Positions 1 through 5,410 of a stretch of 7,441 nt of DNA are shown one piece after another. The stretch is from NCBI GenBank assembly GCA_047518005.1, contig JAKZRT010000133.1:1-7441 (forward strand). Reading direction: 5' to 3'. Each line of letters starts with the position of its first letter. The first letter of the stretch is position 1. The DNA is from JAKZRT01 sp047518005. Its GTDB lineage: Bacteria; Pseudomonadota; Alphaproteobacteria; Rhodobacterales; Rhodobacteraceae. The notes below the pieces were generated by a model. That model did no database searches, was not told the origin of the DNA, and saw nothing but the letters and a program-made list of their open reading frames with translations. Both the position numbers and the translations under genes were made by a program.

Positions 1-55
1 GTTTACGAAGGTGGCGGGCATCAAAGTCGCGACGAAGCGGAACACTGGCTGGCAT
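1..55 (-). CDS. IS630-family-like transposase, N-terminal fragment (cut by window edge)
   Basis: The minus strand opens with ATG at 55-53, preceded at 7 nt by a near-perfect Shine-Dalgarno AAAGGAGG (63-70). The visible peptide is MPASVPLRRDFDARHLRK and runs off the window. This opening, M-P-A-x-x-P-L-R-x-D-F-x-A-x-x-L-R, is what I know from the start of many alphaproteobacterial IS630-family transposases, where an N-terminal helix-turn-helix region precedes the DDE catalytic domain. Neither domain is in view. The enzyme would cut and rejoin its own element at TA targets. It follows the TIGR02466 oxygenase gene in the same orientation. The recognition rests on 18 residues only, so another helix-turn-helix protein with a similar start is possible. 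I cannot say whether the element is intact or split into two frames, as many IS630 relatives are. Confidence 0.7.
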   Translation of the reverse strand, partial: MPASVPLRRDFDARHLRK

Positions 56-140
56 GGCGATCCTCCTTTGCCAACCTTGAATCAGATCAAAACCGATTTG
101 GGAATCCCCACAGAGTCAGAAATTGATGCCGTTGGTATAA
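1..140 (-). mobile_element. Probable end of an IS630-like insertion sequence
   Basis: The region upstream of the transposase start, about 56-140, is non-coding and AT-richer than the adjacent oxygenase gene. Its outer edge reads TTATACCAACGGCATCAAT on the minus strand (122-140). Two overlapping TA dinucleotides (136-139) are candidates for the TA target duplication typical of this family. The exact boundary and the terminal inverted repeat are inferred, because the other end lies outside the window. The putative end is about 15-20 nt downstream of the stop codon of the TIGR02466 gene, so that gene is not broken. Confidence 0.5.
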
Positions 141-154
141 CGCCCGGTCCTCCG

Positions 155-775
155 CTAAGTCCAACGATAGTTAAAACTGACGCTGATCCGGTCGTCCTCG
201 GCCATGTTCATCGGCACCTCGTGCCTGAGCCAGCTTTCCCACAGCAGGACGCCGCCGACCTTTGGCGCGACGTAGACGAACTGCTTCATCGCCTCGCGGG
301 CGTTCATTGTCCGGGCAGGTGCGGCCATCATCATTGCAAGGCGGGGGTCTTCGAATTTGATCGCCCCGGCCCCGTCGGGCATCGCCACGTACGTGGTGCC
401 CGAGATCACCGAATGGGGATGGATATGGGCGGTGTGAATGCCGCCCTCGGGCAGGGTGTTGATCCAGATGTCTTCAAGCTTCAGATCCTTGCCTTGCAGA
501 TCAAACTCCAGGTCTCTGGCGAAGGCGGTCACATGTTTGTCCAGAACCTTGACCAAGTCGGCAAAGATCGGAAACCGCCAGGGAAGGTCGGTCAGCGAGG
601 CGTAGGAGGTGTAGCCCGGAAATCCGTTTTCTTCGCACCAGTTCTGGCCAGCCTCGTCGCCCTCGGCGATGGCAAGGCACGAGGCTTCAAGCTCGGGCTG
701 GTCGATGCCCTTGAGGGTCGAATGGTAGAGGCGGGTGACGAAAAGCGAGCGGGTCTGGGCCATGCGGGCGGTCAT
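155..775 (-). CDS. TIGR02466-type 2OG-Fe(II) oxygenase (putative)
   Basis: This 206-residue protein matches the overall pattern of the TIGR02466 / 2OG-Fe(II) oxygenase group. It has an N-terminal LFVTRLYHSTL segment (11-21), then INTLPEGG (105-112), an H-x-x-H-x-H-P-H-S cluster (114-122), SGTTY (125-129), FEDPR (141-145), and a C-terminal LLWESWLRHEV segment (177-187) before RISVSFN (196-202). His117/His119 and His185 are the likely iron ligands and Arg196 a likely 2-oxoglutarate contact. These assignments come from family logic, not structure. It should be a soluble cytoplasmic enzyme, as no signal peptide or membrane segment is seen. The substrate is unknown. ATG at 775 is the most upstream in-frame start before a stop at 851-853. 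It lacks a Shine-Dalgarno sequence but overlaps the stop of a short leader ORF, which favours it over ATG at 763. The stop is TAG at 155-157. Confidence 0.8.
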   Translation of the reverse strand: MTARMAQTRSLFVTRLYHSTLKGIDQPELEASCLAIAEGDEAGQNWCEENGFPGYTSYASLTDLPWRFPIFADLVKVLDKHVTAFARDLEFDLQGKDLKLEDIWINTLPEGGIHTAHIHPHSVISGTTYVAMPDGAGAIKFEDPRLAMMMAAPARTMNAREAMKQFVYVAPKVGGVLLWESWLRHEVPMNMAEDDRISVSFNYRWT

Positions 776-840
776 AGCCCGTAGAGGGCAGGGAAGGGAA
801 GAGCTGACAAGGGTTTCAAGGTTGAGACCCGTCGTATCAT
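772..840 (-). CDS. Possible 22-residue leader peptide overlapping the TIGR02466 gene
   Basis: On the minus strand an ATG at 840-838 opens 22 codons, beginning MIRRVSTLKP and ending FPALYGL, closed by TGA at 774-772. That stop overlaps the ATG (775-773) of the TIGR02466 oxygenase in an ATGA junction. An AGGA stands 8 nt before the leader start, whereas the oxygenase gene has no recognisable ribosome binding site. Translation of the leader may therefore deliver ribosomes to the oxygenase start. No regulatory codon run is obvious: there are five Leu, four Pro and two Arg, but no tandem run of one amino acid. An ORF this short could occur by chance, and I know of no homologue. Confidence 0.35.
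   Translation of the reverse strand: MIRRVSTLKPLSALPFPALYGL
811..830 (-). other. Stem-loop in the leader ahead of the TIGR02466 gene
   Basis: On the minus strand GGGTCTCAA and TTGAAACCC face each other across a minimal CC loop, giving about nine pairs with one G-T wobble. The structure lies inside the candidate leader ORF, 36-55 nt before the oxygenase start. No U-tract follows (the next bases are TTGTCAGCTCTT), so it is not a convincing terminator for the upstream PhyH gene. It could modulate translation or simply be chance. Confidence 0.3.
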
Positions 841-995
841 GTTGATATTCCTACACAATCAAGAGGTGAGAGACATTCGGCGTCGGTGGCGGGCTGTGAA
901 TTTGGTAAGGACAAGGGCGGCTTTGACCTGTCCGCTGAACGTAACGCTGAAACGCACCCTGCAAGTAGCCAGTTGCCAAGCGATCGGCAAATTGC

Positions 996-1829
996 TCACT
1001 TTGTCCAGATCTGCGGATAAAGCTCGCCACCGCGCGCGTCGCTGATCATGGCGCCGTCCGATAGGCCGTATTCCTTCATGATCGGGCAATGATCCGGGTC
1101 CATGCCCTCTTTGCGGAACCGGACCCGTACGTCGTCGCCCAGCCATTGCGTGTTGAAAACTTTCAGGCCGCGGTCTTCGCGCAGGTTGCCGCTGCCGCCG
1201 TGGATGATGCGGGCGTTAAAGAACACGGCATCGCCCGGTTCCATGTCCCAGCTGAGAATATCGAAAGCCGCGCGATTACTCTCGATATCGGGGAATGGCA
1301 CAGTGTCGTCTGCGAACGCGACCTGATCGCGATCGTCCCCGGTCAGGGAACCGAAATTTTCCTGCCGGTATTTTTCGGGCCAGCGGTGCGAACCCTTGAC
1401 GAATTCCAGCGCCGAGTTCTTCTCGACCGGCACCAGCGGCACCCAGACCGAACAGGTGTCAAAGCCTTCAACGGACCAATAGGGTTCATCCTGATGGAAC
1501 GGTGTCCGGAACTGGGCCCCCGGAGTGCGAACAAAGATAGCGTCGAAGAAAAACGAGGATGAGGCCGAGCCCATCAGCCGCCCGGCGACTTCGGCGCAGG
1601 ATGAATTGCGGGCAAAATCTTCGTACTCCGGGATTTCGCGCCAGACCTGACTGTCGTAAAAGCACGACCGCCCCTGGGCGTCGCGGTCCCACAACCTGCC
1701 GCGCGGCGAGGGCGAGGCCATGTTGACATCAAGACCGTTCAGTAGCCGGTCGACCCATCCCGTGAAAGCCCCGCCAAAATAGGCAACGCCGTTTTCCGCG
1801 AATTCATCTGTTTGCGCTTGCGAAACCAT
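996..1829 (-). CDS. Phytanoyl-CoA dioxygenase (PhyH) family protein
   Basis: This 277-residue protein is a predicted non-heme Fe(II)/2-oxoglutarate oxygenase of the PhyH family. The iron-binding HxD is in TPFHQDEPYW (His112, Asp114). The central strand region follows as SVWVPLVPVEKNSALEFVKGSH (127-148), typical of bacterial PhyH proteins. The distal histidine is His210 in ARIIHGG, followed by Arg217 and Arg220, one of which probably binds the 2-oxoglutarate carboxylate. The family hydroxylates diverse small molecules, and the substrate cannot be read from sequence. The protein should be cytoplasmic. The start at 1829 is supported by GGAAGGG 6 nt upstream, and the stop is TGA at 996-998. It lies 220 nt upstream of the TIGR02466 oxygenase in the same direction, so the two could be co-transcribed. 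The upstream 1830-2161 stretch should hold its promoter, but I found no convincing -35/-10 pair. Confidence 0.88.
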   Translation of the reverse strand: MVSQAQTDEFAENGVAYFGGAFTGWVDRLLNGLDVNMASPSPRGRLWDRDAQGRSCFYDSQVWREIPEYEDFARNSSCAEVAGRLMGSASSSFFFDAIFVRTPGAQFRTPFHQDEPYWSVEGFDTCSVWVPLVPVEKNSALEFVKGSHRWPEKYRQENFGSLTGDDRDQVAFADDTVPFPDIESNRAAFDILSWDMEPGDAVFFNARIIHGGSGNLREDRGLKVFNTQWLGDDVRVRFRKEGMDPDHCPIMKEYGLSDGAMISDARGGELYPQIWTK

Positions 1830-2161
1830 CGAACACCCTTCCGTGCCATAAGATCAGAATGCAAACGTGGCAAGACAGCGCTTGTCCGATTGCGACGCCT
1901 TGTCGGCGAGCTTGCCGGAAAAGGGATTGGTTGCATCCCCGCCTGGGAAAGTTCCTAATTGAAGGGGTGTTGAAAATGAAAAGACCGATTGGGCTCTCCC
2001 AGTGGGAATCAAAGCTACTCCGTTGTTATTAATACATAAACTAGATGTGCGAGATTTTTGGTCGGTGTCGAGTACCGAGTTCAGGTAAGGATGAGGGCGA
2101 TCTTGCAATCCGGCAAGAATCTCAATAATTGCCTCTGCCATCCGTCATTCAATTCAGGGAT

Positions 2162-2193
2162 CAAACAAAAAAGGCCCGAACGTTCGTTCGTGC
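2162..2193 (-). terminator. Rho-independent terminator after rplP
   Basis: On the minus strand GCACGAACG pairs with CGTTCGGGC (2174-2193). That gives eight base pairs around one mismatch, closing effectively on a 4-nt loop. It is followed directly by CTTTTTTGTTTG (2162-2173), a classic U-tract. It stands about 120 nt downstream of the rplP stop and would end the tuf/S10 transcript before the PhyH gene. Confidence 0.8.
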
Positions 2194-2199
2194 ATGCTC

Positions 2200-2214
2200 T
2201 TTCGCCTGGCGAAA
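2200..2214. other. Small perfect hairpin TTTCGC-CTG-GCGAAA
   Basis: A 6-bp stem with a 3-nt loop lies immediately upstream, on the minus strand, of the rplP terminator. It has no U-tract of its own. It probably adds to the folded 3' end of the ribosomal transcript, where it could hinder exonucleases. That role is inference. Confidence 0.35.
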
Positions 2215-2248
2215 TTTGAGCGACTGAACGGGATTTAAAGATGAAAGA

Positions 2249-2306
2249 GCGGGGTGAACCCCGCCCTACCTATTGTTTCTTGCCGTGGGGCCGGGTTTCA
2301 CCCCGC
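2249..2306. repeat. Inverted pair of GGGTT(T)CACCCCGC motifs downstream of rplP
   Basis: The first unit, GCGGGG-TGAA-CCCCGC (2249-2264), is a perfect 6-bp hairpin. The second, around 2289-2308, contains GGGTTTCACCCCGCC and folds less well. The two units are in opposite orientation: GCGGGGTGAA (2249-2258) is exactly complementary to TTCACCCCGC (2297-2306), so either two small hairpins or one larger one could form. The second unit begins only about 7 nt past the rplP stop. Neither has a good U-tract, so the pair looks like a REP-type or 3'-end stabilising element. Confidence 0.5.
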
Positions 2307-2314
2307 CGCCACGT

Positions 2315-2728
2315 TCACCAATCCTCGCGAACCACCGTCCGGGTTTTGACCGGCAGCTTCATCGCGGCCAGGCGCAGGGCCTCGCGGGCGACGACCTCGG
2401 TCACCCCGTCGATCTCGAACATGATCCGGCCCGGTTTGACCTTGGCGGCCCAGAAATCGACCGAGCCCTTGCCCTTGCCCATCCGAACTTCGGTCGGTTT
2501 CGAGGTCACCGGCGTGTCGGGGAAGATACGGATCCAGACCCGGCCCTGACGTTTCATGTGACGGGTCATGGCGCGACGTGCGGCTTCGATCTGACGGGCG
2601 GTCACCCGCTCGGGCTCGATGGCTTTCAGGCCAAAGGAGCCAAAGTTGAGCGTCGTGCCGCCCTTGGCCTCGCCGCGGATGCGCCCTTTGAAGAGCTTGC
2701 GGTATTTTGTGCGCTTTGGTTGCAGCAT
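2315..2728 (-). CDS. rplP: 50S ribosomal protein L16
   Basis: L16 binds 23S rRNA near the A site and helps position aminoacyl-tRNA. The 137-residue product shows the diagnostic start MLQPKRTKYRK, FGSFGLKA (29-36), TARQIEAARRAMTRHMKRQG (43-62) and VRMGKGKGSVDFW (81-93). Its length is normal for the family. Arg82 corresponds to E. coli Arg81, the residue hydroxylated there by the 2-oxoglutarate oxygenase YcfD. The gene begins 12 nt after rpsC with AAGGAG as ribosome binding site. It is the last ribosomal gene before the terminator, since rpmC and rpsQ do not follow it. Confidence 0.97.
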   Translation of the reverse strand: MLQPKRTKYRKLFKGRIRGEAKGGTTLNFGSFGLKAIEPERVTARQIEAARRAMTRHMKRQGRVWIRIFPDTPVTSKPTEVRMGKGKGSVDFWAAKVKPGRIMFEIDGVTEVVAREALRLAAMKLPVKTRTVVREDW

Positions 2729-2740
2729 CTGATTTTCTCC

Positions 2741-3451
2741 TTACCGCCGGCCACCGCCGGCACCACGGGGTGCGGGGCCGTCCTGGATCTCTTGTTGGCG
2801 GCGATCGCGGGCCGAGGGGTCGTGCTCCATGATCTCGCCTTTGAAAATCCAGACTTTGATGCCGATGATGCCGTAGGGCGTTTTCGCCGCGATGCCGGCG
2901 TAATCGATGTCAGCGCGCAGAGTGTGCAGCGGCACCCGGCCCTCGCGATACCATTCGGTGCGGGCGATCTCGGCCCCGCCCAGACGGCCCGCGACGTTGA
3001 CGCGGATGCCCAAGGCCCCCATGCGCATGGCGTTCTGCACGGCCCGCTTCATGGCGCGGCGGAACGACACCCGACGCTCGAGCTGTTGGGCGATCGACTC
3101 GCCGACCAGCACTGCGTCAAGCTCGGGCTTGCGAACCTCGACGATGTTGAGATGCAGTTCGCTGGCGGTCATGTTGGCCAGATTGCGGCGCAGACCTTCG
3201 ATGTCTGCGCCTTTCTTGCCGATGATGACGCCGGGGCGCGCCGTGTGAACCGTGACCCGGCATTTGCGGTGCGGACGTTCGATGATGACCTTGGAAATAC
3301 CTGCCTGCTTGCATTCTTCCTTGATGAAAGCACGCATTTTCAGGTCTTCCAGCAAGAGCCCGGAATATTCCTTGGTGTTGGCGAACCAGCGGCTGTCCCA
3401 GGTGCGGTTGACCTGCAGACGCATTCCAATCGGATTTACTTTGTTACCCAT
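2741..3451 (-). CDS. rpsC: 30S ribosomal protein S3
   Basis: S3 lies at the mRNA entry channel of the 30S head and contributes to mRNA unwinding there. The 236-residue product opens MGNKVNPIGMRLQ. It has a type II KH domain with the G-x-x-G loop GKKG at 78-81 (GVIIGKKGADIE), then the C-terminal S3 domain with RRAMKRAVQNAMRMGALGI (131-149) and GRLGGAEIARTEW (155-167). It ends in a basic, Gly-rich tail (224-236). The ATG overlaps the rplV stop by one base (TGATG), so the two genes are probably translationally coupled. The stop is TAA. Confidence 0.98.
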   Translation of the reverse strand: MGNKVNPIGMRLQVNRTWDSRWFANTKEYSGLLLEDLKMRAFIKEECKQAGISKVIIERPHRKCRVTVHTARPGVIIGKKGADIEGLRRNLANMTASELHLNIVEVRKPELDAVLVGESIAQQLERRVSFRRAMKRAVQNAMRMGALGIRVNVAGRLGGAEIARTEWYREGRVPLHTLRADIDYAGIAAKTPYGIIGIKVWIFKGEIMEHDPSARDRRQQEIQDGPAPRGAGGGRR

Positions 3452-3843
3452 CAGGTTTGCTCCCCGGTCAATTCTTCTACCTGGCGGACCGTGATCGTCA
3501 GTTCCGAAAACGGCTTCATGATCTTGCCGAACCGGCCACGTGCGCGCGGGCGGCCACGCTTCAGCGTCAGGTTCTTGCCGACATAGGCTTCGGCCACGAT
3601 CAGTTCGTCCACATCCAGGTTGTGATTGTTTTCAGCGTTGGCAATGGCCGATTGCAGGCACTTTTTCACGTCGTCCGAGATGCGGCGTTTGGAAAAAGTC
3701 AGATCGGCCAGCGCGTTTTCAACCTTCTTGCCGCGGATCATCGCGGCCACAAGGTTCAATTTCTGGGGCGAGGTCTTGAGCATCCGCGTCTTGGCCATCG
3801 CCTCGTTGTCCGCCACGCGGCGGGGATTGTTATCCTTGCCCAT
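3451..3843 (-). CDS. rplV: 50S ribosomal protein L22
   Basis: L22 spans 23S rRNA domains, and its long beta-hairpin lines the peptide exit tunnel at the macrolide-sensitive constriction. The 130-residue product carries the alphaproteobacterial N-terminal extension MGKDNNPRRVADNEAMAK, the core TSPQKLNLVAAMIRGKKVENAL (24-45), CLQSAIANAENNHNLD (62-77), and the hairpin tip rich in Arg and Gly, KRGRPRARGRFGKI (95-108). Nothing unusual is seen at the tip. It starts 3 nt after rpsS and overlaps rpsC by 1 nt. Confidence 0.97.
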   Translation of the reverse strand: MGKDNNPRRVADNEAMAKTRMLKTSPQKLNLVAAMIRGKKVENALADLTFSKRRISDDVKKCLQSAIANAENNHNLDVDELIVAEAYVGKNLTLKRGRPRARGRFGKIMKPFSELTITVRQVEELTGEQT

Positions 3844-3846
3844 GGC

Positions 3847-4125
3847 TTAAATCCTTTTGGCTTTCTTGTCCGCCGCGTGCCCGCGATAGGTGCGCGTCGG
3901 CGAATATTCACCGAATTTCTGGCCGATCATATCCTCGGTCACGTTGACCGGAATGTGTTTGCGACCGTTGTAGACCCCGAAGGTGAGGCCGACAAACTGC
4001 GGCAGAATGGTGGACCGGCGTGACCAGATCTTGATGATCTCGTTGCGACCGGATTCGCGGGATTTTTCAGCCTTCTTGAGGACATATGCGTCGACAAACG
4101 GGCCTTTCCATACAGAACGCGACAT
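3847..4125 (-). CDS. rpsS: 30S ribosomal protein S19
   Basis: S19 pairs with S13 in the 30S head and contributes to inter-subunit contacts. The 92-residue product has the family hallmarks MSRSVWKGPFVD (1-12), IKIWSRRSTILPQFVGLTF (31-49), VYNGRKHIPV (51-60) and MIGQKFGEYSPTRTYRGHAADKK (66-88). Length and ends are normal. Its ribosome binding site (AAAGGGG) lies within the last codons of rplB, only 3 nt separate the two genes, and rplV starts 3 nt after its TAA. Confidence 0.97.
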   Translation of the reverse strand: MSRSVWKGPFVDAYVLKKAEKSRESGRNEIIKIWSRRSTILPQFVGLTFGVYNGRKHIPVNVTEDMIGQKFGEYSPTRTYRGHAADKKAKRI

Positions 4126-4128
4126 CTA

Positions 4129-4971
4129 TCAGCGCCCCTTTCTTTTGGCGTGGCGGCTGCGGATGATCAGCTTGGACGACGCCTTGTTCTTGTTACGGGT
4201 GCGCGCACCCTTGGTCGGCTTGCCCCAGGGGGTGACCGGGTGACGGCCACCGCTGGTGCGGCCTTCGCCGCCGCCGTGCGGGTGATCGACCGGGTTCATG
4301 ACCACACCGCGCACGCTGGGGCGAATGCCCTTGTGGCGGTTGCGACCGGCCTTGCCCAGGTTCTGGTTCGAATTGTCGGGGTTTGAGACCGCGCCGACCG
4401 TCGCCATGCATTCCTGGCGGACCATGCGAAGTTCGCCCGAAGAAAGCCGGATCTGCGCGTAGCCACCGTCGCGGCCCACGAACTGGGCATAGGTGCCGGC
4501 GGCGCGGGCAATCTGGCCACCCTTGCCGGGTTTCATCTCGATGTTGTGGATAATCGTGCCGATCGGCAGGCCCGAGAACGGCATCGCATTGCCCGGCTTT
4601 ACATCGGCTTTGGCCGAGGCCACAACCTGATCGCCAATCGCCAGACGCTGAGGGGCCAGGATATAGGCCTGCTCGCCGTCCTCGTATTTTATCAGCGCGA
4701 TAAACGCGGTGCGGTTGGGATCGTATTCGATCCGTTCAACCGTCGCCGGTAAATCGAATTTTGACCGTTTGAAATCCACAATGCGGTAAAGCCGTTTGGC
4801 CCCGCCACCGCGGCGGCGCATCGTGATCCGTCCGGTATTGTTCCGGCCCGCCTTTTTGCTCAAACCCTCGGTGAGGGCTTTCAATGGACGGCCTTTCCAA
4901 AGCTCCGAACGGTCGATCAGCACCAGCCCGCGCTGGCCCGGCGTCGTCGGTTTATACGACTTGAGTGCCAT
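4129..4971 (-). CDS. rplB: 50S ribosomal protein L2
   Basis: L2 is needed for subunit association and for peptidyl-transferase centre assembly. The 280-residue product starts MALKSYKPTTPGQRGL and shows GRNNTGRITMRRRGGGAKRLYR (42-63), the OB and SH3-like core, and the highly conserved MNPVDHPHGGGEGRTSGGRHP (225-245). His230 in that stretch corresponds to the catalytically important histidine of E. coli L2. The basic C-terminal tail ends RSRHAKRKGR. ATG at 4971 has GGAAG upstream. It follows rplW after an unusual 142-nt spacer full of palindromes, and rpsS follows within 3 nt. Confidence 0.98.
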   Translation of the reverse strand: MALKSYKPTTPGQRGLVLIDRSELWKGRPLKALTEGLSKKAGRNNTGRITMRRRGGGAKRLYRIVDFKRSKFDLPATVERIEYDPNRTAFIALIKYEDGEQAYILAPQRLAIGDQVVASAKADVKPGNAMPFSGLPIGTIIHNIEMKPGKGGQIARAAGTYAQFVGRDGGYAQIRLSSGELRMVRQECMATVGAVSNPDNSNQNLGKAGRNRHKGIRPSVRGVVMNPVDHPHGGGEGRTSGGRHPVTPWGKPTKGARTRNKNKASSKLIIRSRHAKRKGR

Positions 4972-5113
4972 GCTTTCTGTCTTCCGTTTTGCTTTTTCGG
5001 ATCACGCCCCGGACTTGATCCGGGGACTCTCCGGTTTCGGATAACTTCCCCGGCAAGCCGGGAAAGCGGGTTCTTTTCATTCGCGAGGTCCCGGGTCAAG
5101 CCCGGGACTGGCT
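4972..5113. repeat. Composite palindromic element between rplW and rplB
   Basis: The spacer holds three GC-rich palindromes: CCCCGGA-CTTGA-TCCGGGG (5007-5025, 7-bp stem), TTCCC-c-GGC-AA-GCC-GGGAA (5046-5064, one bulge) and GTCCCGGG-TCAAG-CCCGGGAC (5088-5108, perfect 8-bp stem). The first and last share the 5-nt loop theme TTGA/TCAA. The last begins 5 nt after the rplW TAG. No U-tract follows any of them, so they are not intrinsic terminators and the operon should read through. They resemble the CCCGGA-cTTGA-TCCGGG palindromes scattered between genes in many alphaproteobacterial genomes. Membership in that repeat class is from memory. Confidence 0.7.
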
Positions 5114-5410
5114 CTAAAGCCCGGTACTCACGTCAATCGTGTTGCCTTCTTCCAGCGTCACATAGGCCTTTTTCACGTCTTTGCGGCGACCTAGCTGGCC
5201 CCGGAAACGCTTTTGTTTGCCTTTGGTGATGGTGGTGTTGACCGCCTTGACCTTGACCCCGAAAAGCGACTCGACCGCTTCTTTGATCTGCGGTTTGTTG
5301 GCGACGATCGACACTTCGAAAACCACCGCGCCCGCCTCGGACGCTAGGGTCGATTTTTCGGTGATGACCGGCTTGCGGATTACATCGTAATGGTCGACCT
5401 TGGCACTCAT
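5114..5410 (-). CDS. rplW: 50S ribosomal protein L23
   Basis: L23 sits at the exit of the peptide tunnel and is the docking site for trigger factor and SRP. The 98-residue product has the family features DVIRKPVITEKST (9-21), VFEVSIVANKPQIKEAVESLFGVKV (30-54) and the extended loop NTTITKGKQKRFRGQLGRRKDVKKAYV (58-84). Length is typical. The start codon overlaps the rplD stop (ATGA), indicating translational coupling. The stop TAG is followed within 5 nt by a strong palindrome. Confidence 0.97.
   Translation of the reverse strand: MSAKVDHYDVIRKPVITEKSTLASEAGAVVFEVSIVANKPQIKEAVESLFGVKVKAVNTTITKGKQKRFRGQLGRRKDVKKAYVTLEEGNTIDVSTGL

Larger units (their letters stand above)
1830..2314. other. 485-nt gap between rplP and the PhyH gene
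   Basis: No gene is convincing here. The rplP-proximal part (2162-2310) holds two GC-rich hairpins and a rho-independent terminator, listed separately. The rest (about 1830-2161) is visibly lower in GC than the flanking genes. It contains a 95-codon minus-strand ORF (1854-2141) without a ribosome binding site, with mixed codon use and no recognisable family, and an 18-codon plus-strand ORF (1976-2032) with an upstream AAGGGG. A 6-bp stem-loop, TCTTGC/GCAAGA, lies at 2101-2118. The segment may be degraded sequence or the regulatory region of the PhyH gene. Confidence 0.6.

Noticed and set aside
11..784. 257-codon plus-strand open frame opposite the TIGR02466 gene
   Set aside because: The opposite strand encodes a protein with clear oxygenase motifs. 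The plus-strand translation has no recognisable pattern and spans both the gene and the IS edge.
841..876. TTGATT ... TGATAC as a promoter for the TIGR02466 gene
   Set aside because: The spacing is acceptable (17 nt) but the -10 element matches the consensus poorly, and many equally good chance matches exist in the gap.
1976..2032. 18-codon plus-strand ORF with an AAGGGG upstream in the rplP-PhyH gap
   Set aside because: It is too short to support from sequence alone, has no conserved pattern, and its direction is opposite to every other gene in the window.
2273..3586. 437-codon plus-strand open frame opposite rplP, rpsC and rplV
   Set aside because: It is antisense to three certain ribosomal genes in a GC-rich genome. 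It has no family features or ribosome binding site, and it is an expected shadow of biased codon use.
4972..5113. The rplW-rplB palindromes as transcription terminators
   Set aside because: Neither strand has a U-tract after any of the stems, and termination there would cut off L2, S19, L22, S3 and L16.
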